The notes: generated by a model from the letters alone, not told the origin. A DNA stretch of 64,000 bases from Kiloniella litopenaei (GCF_000982415.1 NZ_LANI01000004.1:124001-188000), one strand, 5' to 3'; shown: positions 1-9,331, counted from the stretch's first letter. Translations and numbers: made by a program.

Positions 1-252
1 GTGAGACAGGACAAGGTTGCTCTGTAATTCTTCCAGCTGTTCGTCATCAATCCGGGTTGAAGCAAGGCGCCCAAACCCGGTGTTGATACCATAAACGGTT
101 CTGCCATCTCTCAGCACATCGCGAACGGTTTCTGTTGATGCCGCAATTTGTGCTTTGCAAGCCGGATCCAGCTCGATTTTGACATTGTCAAATGTCAGAG
201 ACCGAAGGGTCGCGAGTGTTAATTGACGGGGTGTCAGGACCAGTGATTTCAT
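1..252 (-). CDS. hutH: Histidine ammonia-lyase, N-terminal part (cut by window edge)
   Basis: This frame is open from an ATG at 252 to the window edge and gives 84 residues. It contains the stretch [12 protein letters not shown] followed by LQSNLVLSH, the conserved N-terminal signature of histidine and phenylalanine ammonia-lyases. HutH deaminates L-histidine to trans-urocanate, the first step of histidine catabolism, using an MIO cofactor formed from an Ala-Ser-Gly triad that lies beyond this window. The start codon overlaps the stop of the upstream urocanase gene by 4 nt (ATGA), so the two are translationally coupled in one operon. The family normally has about 500 residues, so only one sixth is visible. 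Assignment as HutH rather than another aromatic ammonia-lyase rests mainly on the hutU neighbour. Confidence 0.93.
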   Translation of the reverse strand, partial: MKSLVLTPRQLTLATLRSLTFDNVKIELDPACKAQIAASTETVRDVLRDGRTVYGINTGFGRLASTRIDDEQLEELQSNLVLSH

Positions 253-1913
253 TTATCTGACTCCATAGGAAGGTCGAGATTGTTATCCCGAGCACATTTT
301 TTAGCAATTTCGTATCCGGCATCTGCATGACGCATAACACCTGTTGCGGGATCATTCCAGAGAACGCGTCCCAATCGTTTGTCCGCTGCTTCTGTGCCAT
401 CGGCACAGATTACCACGCCAGAATGTTGCGAGAAGCCCATGCCGACACCTCCGCCGTGATGAAGGGATACCCAGGTTGCTCCACCGGCTGTGTTCAACAA
501 GGCGTTGAGCAAAGGCCAGTCTGAGACTGCATCCGATCCGTCCATCATACTTTCTGTTTCACGGTTCGGGCTGGCAACGGATCCTGAATCCAGATGGTCG
601 CGCCCGATAACGACGGGGGCTTTAAGTTCGCCATTGCGAACCATTTCGTTAAAGGCGAGGCCTAGTTTATGGCGTTGCCCCAATCCAACCCAGCAAATAC
701 GGGATGGCAGGCCTTGGAAATGAATGCGTTCACGCGCCATGTCCAGCCAGTTGTGCAGATGCGGGTCATCCGGGATAAGTTCTTTGACTTTCTGATCCGT
801 TTTATAAATATCCTCTGGATCACCGGAAAGTGCAGCCCAACGGAATGGTCCGATACCCCGACAAAAGAGAGGACGGATATAGGCAGGGACAAAACCGGGG
901 AAATCAAATGCGTTCTCAACACCTTCTTCCAGCGCCATTTGGCGGATGTTGTTACCGTAATCAACTGTGGGGATGCCCTGTGCGTGGAAATCAAGCATGG
1001 CTTGGACCTGAACTGCCATGGATTTCTTTGCCGCAGTTGTGGTCCCTTTGGGATCTTTTTGAGATCGTTCAACATACTCACCCCAAGTCCAACCTTGTGG
1101 GAGGTAACCGTTCAGGGGATCATGTGCGGATGTTTGATCCGTTACAATATCCGGGCGTACGCCACGTTTGACAAGTTCCGGGAAGATATCTGCTGCATTG
1201 CCAAGCAAACCAACCGAGATAGCCTTTTTGTTGGCGACGGCATCGTTGATGATGTTAAGTGCTTCATCAAGGTCACTGCATTTTTTATCCAGATAACCGG
1301 TGCGGATACGCATATCAATGCGGTCTTCCTGACACTCGACTGCCAGCATAGAAGCCCCAGCCATTGTGGCGGAAAGAGGTTGGGCACCGCCCATACCGCC
1401 GAGGCCACCCGTGAGGATCCAGCGACCGGAGAGGTCACCGTTATAGTGTTGGCGTCCGGCTTCTACAAAAGTTTCGTACGTACCCTGAACAATACCTTGG
1501 CTGCCGATATAGATCCATGATCCTGCGGTCATTTGGCCGTACATCATCAAGCCTGCTTTATCCAGCTTGTTGAAGTGCTCCCAGTTTGCCCAGTTTGGTA
1601 CAAGGTTAGAGTTGGCAATAAGAACACGAGGGGCATCTGGATGCGTCGGGAAAATGCCAACGGGCTTGCCGGATTGTACAAGAAGCGTCTGATCGTCTTT
1701 GAGTTTTTTCAGGCTTTCGACGATTTTATCGTAACATTCCCAGTTTCGGGCTGCGCGGCCAATTCCGCCATAAACCACCAGTTCTTCAGGGTGTTCGGCG
1801 ACATCTGGATCCAGATTATTCATCAACATTCTAAGCGGTGCTTCACTTAGCCAGCTTTCACATGAAAGTTCTGGGCCGTGCGGGGCGCGGATTGTGCGTG
1901 TGTTCTTTTTCAT
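249..1913 (-). CDS. hutU: Urocanate hydratase (urocanase)
   Basis: Urocanase adds water to urocanate to give 4-imidazolone-5-propionate, the second step of cytosolic histidine degradation, with tightly bound NAD+. The product is 554 residues, the usual family length. Family hallmarks include [11 protein letters not shown] near residue 48, the glycine-rich NAD-binding run [11 protein letters not shown], the active-site region [10 protein letters not shown] near residue 400 and the signature [14 protein letters not shown]. An upstream in-frame ATG at 1976 would add 21 residues that resemble no urocanase and would start inside the promoter; the ATG at 1913 begins the usual [11 protein letters not shown]-type N terminus and is preferred. 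hutH follows with a 4-nt overlap, and two TGTATA-type operator boxes lie just upstream. Confidence 0.97.
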   Translation of the reverse strand: MKKNTRTIRAPHGPELSCESWLSEAPLRMLMNNLDPDVAEHPEELVVYGGIGRAARNWECYDKIVESLKKLKDDQTLLVQSGKPVGIFPTHPDAPRVLIANSNLVPNWANWEHFNKLDKAGLMMYGQMTAGSWIYIGSQGIVQGTYETFVEAGRQHYNGDLSGRWILTGGLGGMGGAQPLSATMAGASMLAVECQEDRIDMRIRTGYLDKKCSDLDEALNIINDAVANKKAISVGLLGNAADIFPELVKRGVRPDIVTDQTSAHDPLNGYLPQGWTWGEYVERSQKDPKGTTTAAKKSMAVQVQAMLDFHAQGIPTVDYGNNIRQMALEEGVENAFDFPGFVPAYIRPLFCRGIGPFRWAALSGDPEDIYKTDQKVKELIPDDPHLHNWLDMARERIHFQGLPSRICWVGLGQRHKLGLAFNEMVRNGELKAPVVIGRDHLDSGSVASPNRETESMMDGSDAVSDWPLLNALLNTAGGATWVSLHHGGGVGMGFSQHSGVVICADGTEAADKRLGRVLWNDPATGVMRHADAGYEIAKKCARDNNLDLPMESDK

Positions 1914-1939
1914 TTGTCCAACTTTCCGACTCAGGAATA

Positions 1940-1976
1940 TGTATATACAAAATAACTTGTCTATACATCTTGTCAA
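1940..1976 (-). promoter_or_regulatory. hut promoter with two HutC-like operator boxes
   Basis: On the minus strand a TTGACA hexamer (1976-1971) and TATTTT (1954-1949), 16 bp apart, form a sigma70-type promoter 36 bp upstream of the hutU start. Two related palindromic boxes overlap it: TGTATAGACAAG between the two hexamers (about 1967-1956) and the perfect palindrome TGTATATACA immediately downstream of the -10 (1949-1940). GntR-family HutC repressors are known to bind TGTATA-type palindromes at hut promoters and respond to urocanate, so repression by promoter occlusion is the natural reading. No hutC gene is inside the window. Confidence 0.6.
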
Positions 1977-2073
1977 TATCCTGAATGGTACATCTGCTGT
2001 TTTTCCTTTTCTCTTTTGGATATAAGGTGAAAAGCTATTGAGAATATGTGTGTTTTGTTAAGTGGAGTTATTG

Positions 2074-3162
2074 GTGAACATTACCGCCGATCAAAGAGAA
2101 CAACAGAGAATCGCTTTTATAAAGAATGCAGGTTGGGAAGGTGCGGCCGTCGAGGCTTTGCCTGTTGATGCTTCTGCACGGTGCTATTTCAGGTTAACCA
2201 AAGGACGTGAGACAAGAATTGTTATGGACGCACCGCCGGGGATTGCGGAACCTGTCGCCGTATTCGCGCAGGTCGGGCGTCATTTATTCTCCTGTGGGGT
2301 TTCCACACCTGTTATCCATCATGAGGATATTGAGAACGGCTTTCTGTTATTGGAAGATTTTGGCGATAAGACCTATGCAAAGCTTTTGAAAGCAGGGTGG
2401 GATGAAGAAAAGCTCTATGAACTTGCCGTTGATGTGCTGGTTACAATGCATTCATCCCAAAAGCTGGCTCAAATTGATATGCCGCCCTATGATCTGGCTT
2501 TTTTAATAAAAGAAGCGCTCATAATGGCAGACTGGTATATACCAAGCGTAAAGGGCGAAGCCTTGTCTGTTGAGGCACGACAAGATTATGTATCTGCTTG
2601 GTGCCAGGTTTTTAAGTCCCTTCCAGAGTTACCTATAACGTTGGTTTTGCGGGATTTTCATATTGATAATCTTATGATTCTGGATGGGCGCGAGGGGGTT
2701 GCATCATGCGGCCTTTTGGATTTCCAGACGGCTGTACTTGGGGCTGCGCCTTATGATCTGATGTCGCTGGTGGAAGATGCCCGCCGTGATATTGACGATG
2801 GTTTGAGGATAAGAATGATCAATCGTTATCTCAAGGCGATGGAAATAGACAGAGAAAGCGACGAAGGGCAGACGTTTATGTCCTGGTATTATGTGCTTTC
2901 TGCGCAGCGCCATGCCAAGGTGCTCGGGCTATTTACCCGTCTCTATTCGAGGGATCAAAAGGATGCCTATTTAAAACATGTAAAACGAGTTAGCAGTTTG
3001 ATGAGTATCTCATTGCAAAATGATATTTTAAAACCTGTAAAGAGCTGGTTTGACACATACTTCCCTGATTATGTGGTTGAGCTTGAGTCTCAAACTATTG
3101 ATCAAGAAAAGGTTCTGAGGTCAGCTACTTTAACGGAAGGTTATCCTGTCTCGCTCTCTTGA
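2074..3162 (+). CDS. Phosphotransferase of the aminoglycoside/AmgK type
   Basis: This 362-residue cytosolic protein belongs to the aminoglycoside-phosphotransferase/choline-kinase fold. The catalytic loop is seen as LRDFHIDNLM (about residue 190) and the metal-binding segment as LLDFQTAVLGAAPYDL. The early DASARCYFRL run resembles the alphaproteobacterial AmgK family, anomeric kinases for N-acetylmuramate/N-acetylglucosamine in cell-wall recycling. That family is often encoded beside tsaE and murU, neither of which is here, so the substrate is unproven. A GTG at 2062 is in frame, but GGAG at 2064-2067 lies 6 nt before the GTG at 2074, which is therefore chosen. It diverges from hutU, and pdxY follows 80 bp downstream. 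Confidence 0.72.
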   Translation: MNITADQREQQRIAFIKNAGWEGAAVEALPVDASARCYFRLTKGRETRIVMDAPPGIAEPVAVFAQVGRHLFSCGVSTPVIHHEDIENGFLLLEDFGDKTYAKLLKAGWDEEKLYELAVDVLVTMHSSQKLAQIDMPPYDLAFLIKEALIMADWYIPSVKGEALSVEARQDYVSAWCQVFKSLPELPITLVLRDFHIDNLMILDGREGVASCGLLDFQTAVLGAAPYDLMSLVEDARRDIDDGLRIRMINRYLKAMEIDRESDEGQTFMSWYYVLSAQRHAKVLGLFTRLYSRDQKDAYLKHVKRVSSLMSISLQNDILKPVKSWFDTYFPDYVVELESQTIDQEKVLRSATLTEGYPVSLS

Positions 3163-3242
3163 TTGTGTCTGAAGAGAACTCTGGGAGAAATACTTTTAGT
3201 AAGTCAACGGGTGACTGTTGAATGGATGTAAGGGAAATAGCC

Positions 3243-4106
3243 ATGCCATCAATTATTTCTGCCCAGTCTCATGTCTGCTATGGGCATGTTGGAAATTCTG
3301 CAGCGGCATTCCCTATGCAAAAGCTTGGGGTCTCTGTTCATTCTGTTCCAACGACAATTCTATCTAACCATCCTGCACACTCTAGCTTTTATGGGCAAGC
3401 TGTCGAGTGTGAGCTGTTACAAGATCTCTTTTTCGGGCTGGAAGAACGGGGGGCTTTTCACGGAAGTGCAGGATTTCAGAGTGGTTACCTTGCGACACAG
3501 GATAATGGAAATGTCATTGAGAAAGCCGTTAAGCGATTTAAAATTTGTAATCCCCAGGGGATATATTGTCTGGACCCGGTTATGGGGGATGTTGGAAAAG
3601 GTTTTTTTGTGCAGGCGGGAATACCAGAGTTAATTGCGCAAAACTTATTGCCGCTAGCTGATATTATAACGCCGAATAAATTTGAGTTTGATTATCTTGC
3701 TGCAACGAGCTGTCAGAGACCGGTTTGTCAAAGCCATGGTGATATGGTCGCTACTGCCCGAAAGCTCATGGATGATTTTGCTCTACGCTGCGTGGTGATT
3801 ACTTCTGCTGATTTTGGCAACGAAGACACAACACATACGTTGGTGGTTCGTCCAAATGATGCAATGTTGTTCTCCACGCCATTTATACAAAACGGCCCTT
3901 CGGGGACGGGGGATCTTTTCACCGGCATGTTGATGGCCAGAATACTTCTGGGGCAAGATGAGATTGATGCTGCCGAGCTATCTTTGAATGCTGTGTATTC
4001 CATAATAAAGCATACTGTGGTGTCTGGTTTGAAGGAACTGGATATAATCACACATCAAAACTGTATTATTGATGTTGGCGATGAAATTACACGAAATAAA
4101 GTGTAG
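3243..4106 (+). CDS. pdxY: Pyridoxal kinase PdxY
   Basis: PdxY phosphorylates pyridoxal to pyridoxal 5'-phosphate in the B6 salvage pathway. The 287-residue product has the same length as E. coli PdxY and shares its N terminus pattern (SAQSHVCYGHVGNSAAAFPMQ) and the ribokinase-superfamily anion hole with the catalytic aspartate, GPSGTGDLFTGML, near residue 225. TPNKFEFDYL is the conserved segment before the ATP site. An ATG at 3222 would add seven residues, but AAGGGA at 3230-3235 is well placed for the ATG at 3243. It appears to be the last gene of its unit; the following 337 bp are non-coding. Confidence 0.93.
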   Translation: MPSIISAQSHVCYGHVGNSAAAFPMQKLGVSVHSVPTTILSNHPAHSSFYGQAVECELLQDLFFGLEERGAFHGSAGFQSGYLATQDNGNVIEKAVKRFKICNPQGIYCLDPVMGDVGKGFFVQAGIPELIAQNLLPLADIITPNKFEFDYLAATSCQRPVCQSHGDMVATARKLMDDFALRCVVITSADFGNEDTTHTLVVRPNDAMLFSTPFIQNGPSGTGDLFTGMLMARILLGQDEIDAAELSLNAVYSIIKHTVVSGLKELDIITHQNCIIDVGDEITRNKV

Positions 4107-4443
4107 ATATGAAAATAATTTTTTCTGGCGGATTTATATTTTTCTTGCTTGAAAGGGGGCTAAAGACCTTTTCTTGTAGAATAGGTTTTTGTTCAAAAAG
4201 TCACATATTTTCAAGTAATGTATTGAAATTGTTGATATAAATCATTTTGAACAAAAAATAGAACCTTATTTTTTTAGGTATCTCACTTATTAGTTTTATA
4301 TTTTACTTATTTTTAGTGTTGAAATTTAAAAAATTTCATTTTTACTTGTAATTTTTTCAAAACGTGTCATCTATTCACTGTGAGTTAATGTAATTGAGAA
4401 AATAATTTCTCCAAATTATGTGTAAAATGGATGTGAGGGTGTC
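4107..4443 (+). promoter_or_regulatory. AT-rich upstream region of the sulfur operon with inverted repeats and an FNR-like box
   Basis: This gap holds no gene. It contains a perfect 13-bp inverted repeat, TTTTTGTTCAAAA at 4186-4198 and TTTTGAACAAAAA at 4245-4257. Within it lies TTGATATAAATCAT at 4232-4245, matching the FNR/Anr box TTGAT-N4-ATCAA at nine of ten positions. Further down are a short palindrome GAAATTTAAAAAATTTC (4321-4337) and GAGAAA-ATAA-TTTCTC (4396-4411), the latter only about 32 nt before the cysG start and so placed like an operator. The first repeat could also act as a weak terminator for pdxY. The regulator is not known. Confidence 0.4.
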
Positions 4444-5895
4444 ATGGATCACTTTCCGATTTTCCTGTCTCTTAAGGGGCAGAAAGTTGTTTTGGTTGGT
4501 GGCGGCGACTTAGCTGCAAGGAAACTGCGTCTGCTTCGTAAGGCTGATGCAGCAGTAACTGTGATCGCACCTTCACTCTGTCCTGAGATTGAAGAGCTCG
4601 TTGCGCAGGCTGAGATTGATCATGTCGGGCGCAAGTTCCTGAATGACGACGTTACGGGGGCAAGCCTTGTGTTTGCGGCAACCGATATCGAAGAGATTGA
4701 TGCGGCAGTTGCACAGGCTGCGCGGGCACAGGGTATCAAGGTTAATGCCGTAGATCGCCCGGAGCTGTCTGATTTCATTATGCCTGCAATTGTTGATCGT
4801 TCTCCGATTGTTATTGGTATTTCCAGTGGTGGTTCTGCGCCAATTCTTGCCCGTAACCTACGCGAGAAGATCGAAGGTATGTTGCCGCCGGCACTCGGGC
4901 GCCTCGCATCTTTTGCGGATAGTTTTCGCGGGGCTGTAAAAGGCACGATTTCTAGTGGTAATGAGCGCAGAAAGTTTTGGGAAAATTTCTTTGATGGCCC
5001 TATCGCTGAATCTGTTCTTTCCGGGCGTGAGGTTTCTGCTCGCGAGAATATGCTGGGGCTGATTAATCGGAACTGGAAACAGGAAAATGCCGATGGGCAT
5101 GTTGCCATCGTAGGTGCTGGCCCCGGTGATCCGGACCTTCTTACCTTTCGCGCGATGAGATTTATGCAACAGGCTGATGTCGTTGTATATGACCGACTGA
5201 TTAGCGATGAAATTCTGGATTATGTACGCCGCGATGCCGATCGTATTTATGTCGGCAAAGCGCCGGGACAGCACAGTCATAGCCAGGACGAGATTAATGA
5301 CATCCTTGTTCGCGAAGCACGCAAAGGACTGCGTGTCGTTCGTCTGAAAGGTGGCGACCCGTTTGTCTTTGGTCGTGGCGGAGAAGAAATGGATGTCCTG
5401 CAATCTGCGGGAATTGAAGTTGATGTTGTGCCGGGTATTACGGCTGCAGTCGGCTGTGCCGCGGCATCGGGTATCCCCTTAACCCATCGCAAGCATGCAT
5501 CAATGGTGACTTTTGTTACCGGGCAGGCGGGTGATGATATGACGGCTGCTGATTGGTCAGGGTTGGTCAACAGTCGTCAAACGCTGGTCTTTTATATGGG
5601 GCTGAAAAATGCCGGGCAAATTTCTGATCGCTTGATTAAACACGGCCAGGATCCAAAGACCCCAATCGCGATCATCGAGAATGGAACGCGTGTTGATCAA
5701 AGGGTTCTTCCCGGACAGCTTTTTGAGGCTGCTGAGATGGTTCAGCGGCATCAGGTTACAGGCCCTTCATTGATCGTTGTGGGATCAGTCGCGGCCTATG
5801 CCGATAGATCGGATTTACAGCAGATTACAAATGCTGCGTTGGAAAATAAAAATACGGCTTCCTTTTTGAATGAAGTCGCCGTTGCCGCTCAATAA
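4444..5895 (+). CDS. cysG: Siroheme synthase (trifunctional CysG)
   Basis: CysG converts uroporphyrinogen III to siroheme, the prosthetic group of sulfite/nitrite reductase. The N-terminal half (about 1-200) is the precorrin-2 dehydrogenase/sirohydrochlorin ferrochelatase module with the NAD-binding run VLVGGGDLAARK. The C-terminal half (about 215-460) is the SAM-dependent uroporphyrinogen-III methyltransferase with VGAGPGDPDLLT, VRLKGGDPFVFGRGGEE and the proline-rich VPGITAAVGC loop. Length 483 compares with 457 in E. coli, the excess being a C-terminal tail. The ATG at 4444 follows GAGGGT. It heads the cluster with sulfite reductase and APS reductase, which need its product directly. Confidence 0.96.
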   Translation: MDHFPIFLSLKGQKVVLVGGGDLAARKLRLLRKADAAVTVIAPSLCPEIEELVAQAEIDHVGRKFLNDDVTGASLVFAATDIEEIDAAVAQAARAQGIKVNAVDRPELSDFIMPAIVDRSPIVIGISSGGSAPILARNLREKIEGMLPPALGRLASFADSFRGAVKGTISSGNERRKFWENFFDGPIAESVLSGREVSARENMLGLINRNWKQENADGHVAIVGAGPGDPDLLTFRAMRFMQQADVVVYDRLISDEILDYVRRDADRIYVGKAPGQHSHSQDEINDILVREARKGLRVVRLKGGDPFVFGRGGEEMDVLQSAGIEVDVVPGITAAVGCAAASGIPLTHRKHASMVTFVTGQAGDDMTAADWSGLVNSRQTLVFYMGLKNAGQISDRLIKHGQDPKTPIAIIENGTRVDQRVLPGQLFEAAEMVQRHQVTGPSLIVVGSVAAYADRSDLQQITNAALENKNTASFLNEVAVAAQ

Positions 5896-5923
5896 ACGGT
5901 ACGTTTTGGAGAGAGTAAAGAAA

Positions 5924-6238
5924 ATGTCATTGCAAATTATGACTGCGAACAGACTGCTGGGTGGTGGTGTTGTCTATTTGGGTGAAAATCAAGAATGGAC
6001 AGATCATTTTGCCGCGGCAAAGGCCGTCGAAGATAATGATGGCGCAGAAGCGTTATTGGCCGAGGCAGAAAAGGCCGAAGCAAATCAGCTTATTGTTGGT
6101 CCTTACCTGATTAAAGTTGAGCGAAGTGACACCGGGCTTCAGCCGCTTTCAGTCAAGGAAGGTATCCGGGCGAAAGGCCCAACCGTTGAGTATGGCCACG
6201 GCAGCAAGGCCAACTCTCTCGGACAAGCGAAGGAATAA
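5924..6238 (+). CDS. DUF2849 family protein
   Basis: A 104-residue soluble protein beginning MSLQIMTANRLLGGGVVYL. This size, N terminus and position between siroheme synthase and sulfite reductase are typical of the DUF2849 family, which is found almost exclusively in alphaproteobacterial sulfite/nitrite reductase operons. Its biochemical role is unknown; an accessory role for the siroheme enzyme is inference from context only. Translation could open at 5870, but that start overlaps the end of cysG and lacks a ribosome site. GGAGAGAG at 5908-5915 supports the ATG at 5924. The stop is 4 nt before the sulfite reductase start. Confidence 0.88.
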   Translation: MSLQIMTANRLLGGGVVYLGENQEWTDHFAAAKAVEDNDGAEALLAEAEKAEANQLIVGPYLIKVERSDTGLQPLSVKEGIRAKGPTVEYGHGSKANSLGQAKE

Positions 6239-6242
6239 CGAC

Positions 6243-7895
6243 ATGTATCGCTATGACGAATTTGACTATGACTTTGTTCAACAACGTGTTGCACAGTTTG
6301 GTGATCAGGTCGAACGCCGTATTGAAGGTGACTTGACGGAAGATCAATTCAAACCTTTGCGGTTGATGAATGGCCTTTATTTACAGCTCCACGCCTATAT
6401 GCTCCGCGTTGCTATTCCCTATGGAACTTTCAATTCGGCGCAAATGCGTAAACTGGCCCATATTGCCCGCAAGTACGACCGCGGCTATGGTCACTTTACA
6501 ACGCGTCAAAACATTCAATATAACTGGCCTGTGCTTAAGGATGTTCCAACCATCCTCAAAGAGCTTGCCGAAGTAGAGATGCATGCGATCCAGACCAGTG
6601 GTAACTGCATAAGAAACACGACATCTGATCAGTACGCAGGGGCTGCCGCAGACGAGATCGAAGATCCGCGTGTATACTGTGAGATCATTCGTCAGTGGTC
6701 TTCGTTGCACCCGGAATTCACTTTCTTGCCTCGTAAATTCAAGGTTGCTGTGACAGGCGCAACAACTGACCGTGCTGCGATCCGTGTTCACGACATTGGC
6801 TTGGCGATTGTTAAAAATGATGATGGTGAAGTCGGCTTTGAAGTTCATGTTGGTGGCGGTCAGGGGCGTACGCCAATGATTGGCAAGGTTGTTCGTGAAT
6901 TCCTGCCTAAAGAACACCTGTTATCTTATCTTGAAGCCATTTTGCGTGTGTATAACCAGATCGGTCGCCGCGATAACAAATACAAAGCCCGTATCAAAAT
7001 ACTGGTGCATGAAACAGGTATTGATGAAATCCGTCGCCTGGTCGAAGAAGAGTGGAACCGGATCAAGGATACGGCCTTGAATCTGCCGTTGGAAGAAGTT
7101 GATCGCATTAACGATTACTTTGCGCCACCGGCTTTTGAGACACTGGATGCGACATCCCGTTCGTTTGAGGTTAAACGCTTTGAAGATCGCGGCTTTGCAA
7201 CCTGGGTTCGTGCCAACGTTGTAGCACATAAAAAGCCGGGCTATGCCATTGCGAATATCTCTTTGAAGCCTGAAGGCGAAGCGCCGGGTGATATCACTGA
7301 TGATCAAATGGAAGTCGTTGCAGATCTGGCCGAAAAGTACAGCTTTGATGAAATTCGGGCGACACATGAACAAAACCTTGTTTTGCCACATGTAAAGCTT
7401 GATGACCTGTATGATGTGTTCCTTGGTTTACAGGAAGCAGGCTTGGCAACGGGTAATCTGGGTTTGATTTCCGATATGATCGTCTGCCCCGGGCTGGACT
7501 ATTGCGCCCTTGCAAATGCACGATCAATCCCGGTTGCTCAGGCCATTAGCAAACGTTTTGCTGATATTGAACGCCAATACGATATCGGGGAACTAAAGCT
7601 AAAGATTTCCGGGTGTATCAATGCCTGTGGTCATCACCATGTGGGACACATTGGTATTCTGGGCGTCGATCGTAAAGGCGAAGAATATTACCAGATTACC
7701 TTGGGTGGAAATGCCAACGAAAATGCTGCGATAGGCAAGATCATCGGGCCGTCATTTGCCTATGATAAAATTGTCGATGCTGTGGAGACTGTGGTGAACA
7801 CCTATCTCGAAATCCGTGACAGTGCCGAGGAGAGCTTCCTTGATGCTTATAACCGGGTTGGCATGGCTCCGTTCAAGGAAAGACTTTATGCTTAA
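6243..7895 (+). CDS. Ferredoxin-type nitrite/sulfite reductase hemoprotein
   Basis: A 550-residue siroheme/4Fe-4S enzyme that reduces sulfite to sulfide by six electrons (nitrite to ammonia is the alternative). It shows the repeated ferredoxin-like and sulfite-reductase folds. In the C-terminal half, CPGLDYC (C-x5-C) and KISGCINACGHHHVGHIG (C-x3-C) are the four cysteines binding the cluster bridged to siroheme. The arginine/lysine-rich HFTTRQNIQYNW segment contributes to anion binding. The ATG at 6243 has AAGGA 9 nt upstream; an earlier GTG-type start at 6117 inside the previous gene is rejected. No flavoprotein cysJ is present; a reduced ferredoxin is the likely donor, and fdxA lies downstream. 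The context with APS reductase favours sulfite as substrate. Confidence 0.9.
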   Translation: MYRYDEFDYDFVQQRVAQFGDQVERRIEGDLTEDQFKPLRLMNGLYLQLHAYMLRVAIPYGTFNSAQMRKLAHIARKYDRGYGHFTTRQNIQYNWPVLKDVPTILKELAEVEMHAIQTSGNCIRNTTSDQYAGAAADEIEDPRVYCEIIRQWSSLHPEFTFLPRKFKVAVTGATTDRAAIRVHDIGLAIVKNDDGEVGFEVHVGGGQGRTPMIGKVVREFLPKEHLLSYLEAILRVYNQIGRRDNKYKARIKILVHETGIDEIRRLVEEEWNRIKDTALNLPLEEVDRINDYFAPPAFETLDATSRSFEVKRFEDRGFATWVRANVVAHKKPGYAIANISLKPEGEAPGDITDDQMEVVADLAEKYSFDEIRATHEQNLVLPHVKLDDLYDVFLGLQEAGLATGNLGLISDMIVCPGLDYCALANARSIPVAQAISKRFADIERQYDIGELKLKISGCINACGHHHVGHIGILGVDRKGEEYYQITLGGNANENAAIGKIIGPSFAYDKIVDAVETVVNTYLEIRDSAEESFLDAYNRVGMAPFKERLYA

Positions 7896-8658
7896 GGCAT
7901 CGACCTTGTTACCAAAAGAAGGAAGCGCACGAGAGCGTCTTGAGACGACTAAATCCCGCGCAGCAGAATTGCTGGACAGTGTTCGGAATTTGTCGACCCA
8001 TGATGCGCTTGTCCGTTTGATTGAAGATGAATTTAAAGGCCGTGTTGCACTTGTCTCTTCTTTTGGGACAGAGTCAGCCATCCTTTTGCATCTGGTTGCC
8101 CAGGTCAATCCAAACACGCCTGTCATTTTTATGGATACAGGAAAGCTGTTTGGTGAAACCCATCGGTATCGGCGTCAGTTGACTGAGTTTCTTGGGCTTA
8201 CTGATGTGCGTCAGATTTTACCCGAAGAAGCGAAAGTTTCTGAAAAGGATCCCAAAGGTATTCTTTGGAATCAGGATACGGATATGTGTTGCTGGGTGCG
8301 TAAGGTTGAACCGATGAACCGTGCGCTTGATGACCTTGATGCCTGGATTTCCGGCCGCAAAAGGTTCCAGTCTGTCACACGAGCCAAGTTGGAACTTGTC
8401 GAGGCAGAAGGGTCCCGAATCAAAATCAATCCGCTTGCCTATTGGGAACGCGACGAGATTACAGCTTATTTCAATAAGTATAATCTGCCGCGGCACCCGT
8501 TGGAAGCTGATGGTTATCCCTCTGTCGGCTGTATGCCTTGTACGGATCGGGTTGAACCGGGTGAAGATCCACGCAGCGGGCGCTGGAAAAATCAGGATAA
8601 AACCGAATGCGGTATTCATTTCCTTGATACAGGTGCTGCAAGAAACAAAACAGCATAA
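7888..8658 (+). CDS. cysH: Adenylylsulfate (APS) reductase, assimilatory, 4Fe-4S type
   Basis: CysH reduces activated sulfate to sulfite using thioredoxin. The 256-residue product has the PP-loop fold with SSFGTESAILL, the FMDTGKLFGETHRYR segment and a C-terminal ECGIHF containing the catalytic cysteine. It also carries both cysteine pairs DMCCWVRK and GCMPC, which bind a 4Fe-4S cluster; among CysH proteins this pattern marks APS-using rather than PAPS-using enzymes. The ATG at 7888 overlaps the sulfite reductase stop by 8 nt and is preceded by AAGGAAAG. Sulfate activation genes (cysD/N or sat) are not in the window. Confidence 0.94.
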   Translation: MLKASTLLPKEGSARERLETTKSRAAELLDSVRNLSTHDALVRLIEDEFKGRVALVSSFGTESAILLHLVAQVNPNTPVIFMDTGKLFGETHRYRRQLTEFLGLTDVRQILPEEAKVSEKDPKGILWNQDTDMCCWVRKVEPMNRALDDLDAWISGRKRFQSVTRAKLELVEAEGSRIKINPLAYWERDEITAYFNKYNLPRHPLEADGYPSVGCMPCTDRVEPGEDPRSGRWKNQDKTECGIHFLDTGAARNKTA

Positions 8659-8748
8659 GCTTTATGGTTTTTGTTGGACGAAATTTTAACCTAGCCGAAG
8701 CTGGAGAAAGTTCTTGGTTCGGCAGATTGAAGAGAAAAGAGAAGTAAA

Positions 8749-9282
8749 ATGCCGCTCATAAAAGATGGTCGTCAGATTGCTGATACATGGACCAAGTTGG
8801 ATGATGAAGTCGAAGTTCCTGCCGGGGCGTCAATTATTGTATCCCTTGATCGCTGGCAGAATGAAAAAGAGACTTTGATTGGGCTTGGCCTTGAACTTGG
8901 CGTTTTGCTCGAAAGTAATCAATCGCCAGAATTGATCGAAGATGATTTAGATAAGCTCTCTTTGGTCGCCTTGAATTTTCCGGCTTTTGGTGACGGTAGA
9001 GCCTATTCCTATGCACGCGTTCTAAAAGAGCGTTACGGGTTTGAGGGTGAAGTCAGAGCTGTCGGTGATGTGTTGTATGATCAGATCCAGCTTATGCAAC
9101 GTTGTGGTTTTGATACCCTTGAAATCGAAAGTGAGGCGACGCTTCGTTCTTTGAACCGGAATAAATCTGCGGATGTGAATGTGTTTTACCAGCCGACAGG
9201 TGATGGTGAAGCAACGGCGTCTTCTTTGCGTAAACGCTTGATTGAAAGCCATAAAGAGCTTGGTTACGACAAAGCGTCTTAA
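8749..9282 (+). CDS. DUF934 family protein of the sulfite reduction operon
   Basis: A 177-residue soluble protein beginning MPLIKDGRQIADTW, with the conserved LNFPAFGDGRAYSYARVLKERYGFEGEVRAVGDV-type centre (about 75-105) typical of DUF934. The family is annotated as a putative oxidoreductase linked to sulfite reduction because it is almost always beside cysI/cysH, but no catalytic activity has been firmly assigned and no cofactor motif is visible. It follows cysH after 90 bp that include a small hairpin (GCCGAA 8694-8699 with TTCGGC 8718-8723). Membership in the same transcription unit is likely. Confidence 0.87.
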   Translation: MPLIKDGRQIADTWTKLDDEVEVPAGASIIVSLDRWQNEKETLIGLGLELGVLLESNQSPELIEDDLDKLSLVALNFPAFGDGRAYSYARVLKERYGFEGEVRAVGDVLYDQIQLMQRCGFDTLEIESEATLRSLNRNKSADVNVFYQPTGDGEATASSLRKRLIESHKELGYDKAS

Positions 9283-9331
9283 TTTTATTTTGTCAGTCAT
9301 TTGCATTTTTGGCTGATCACTGGAGTACGTT

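Noticed and set aside
669-1520. Open frame of 283 codons on the plus strand
   Set aside because: It lies wholly opposite hutU, whose protein is unmistakable; the translation resembles no family and has no ribosome site.
1914-1976. Extended N terminus of urocanase
   Set aside because: The additional 21 codons cover the promoter and operators and are not urocanase-like.
6117-6242. Extended N terminus of the sulfite reductase
   Set aside because: The extension overlaps the DUF2849 gene in another frame and looks unlike any reductase; AAGGA supports the ATG at 6243.
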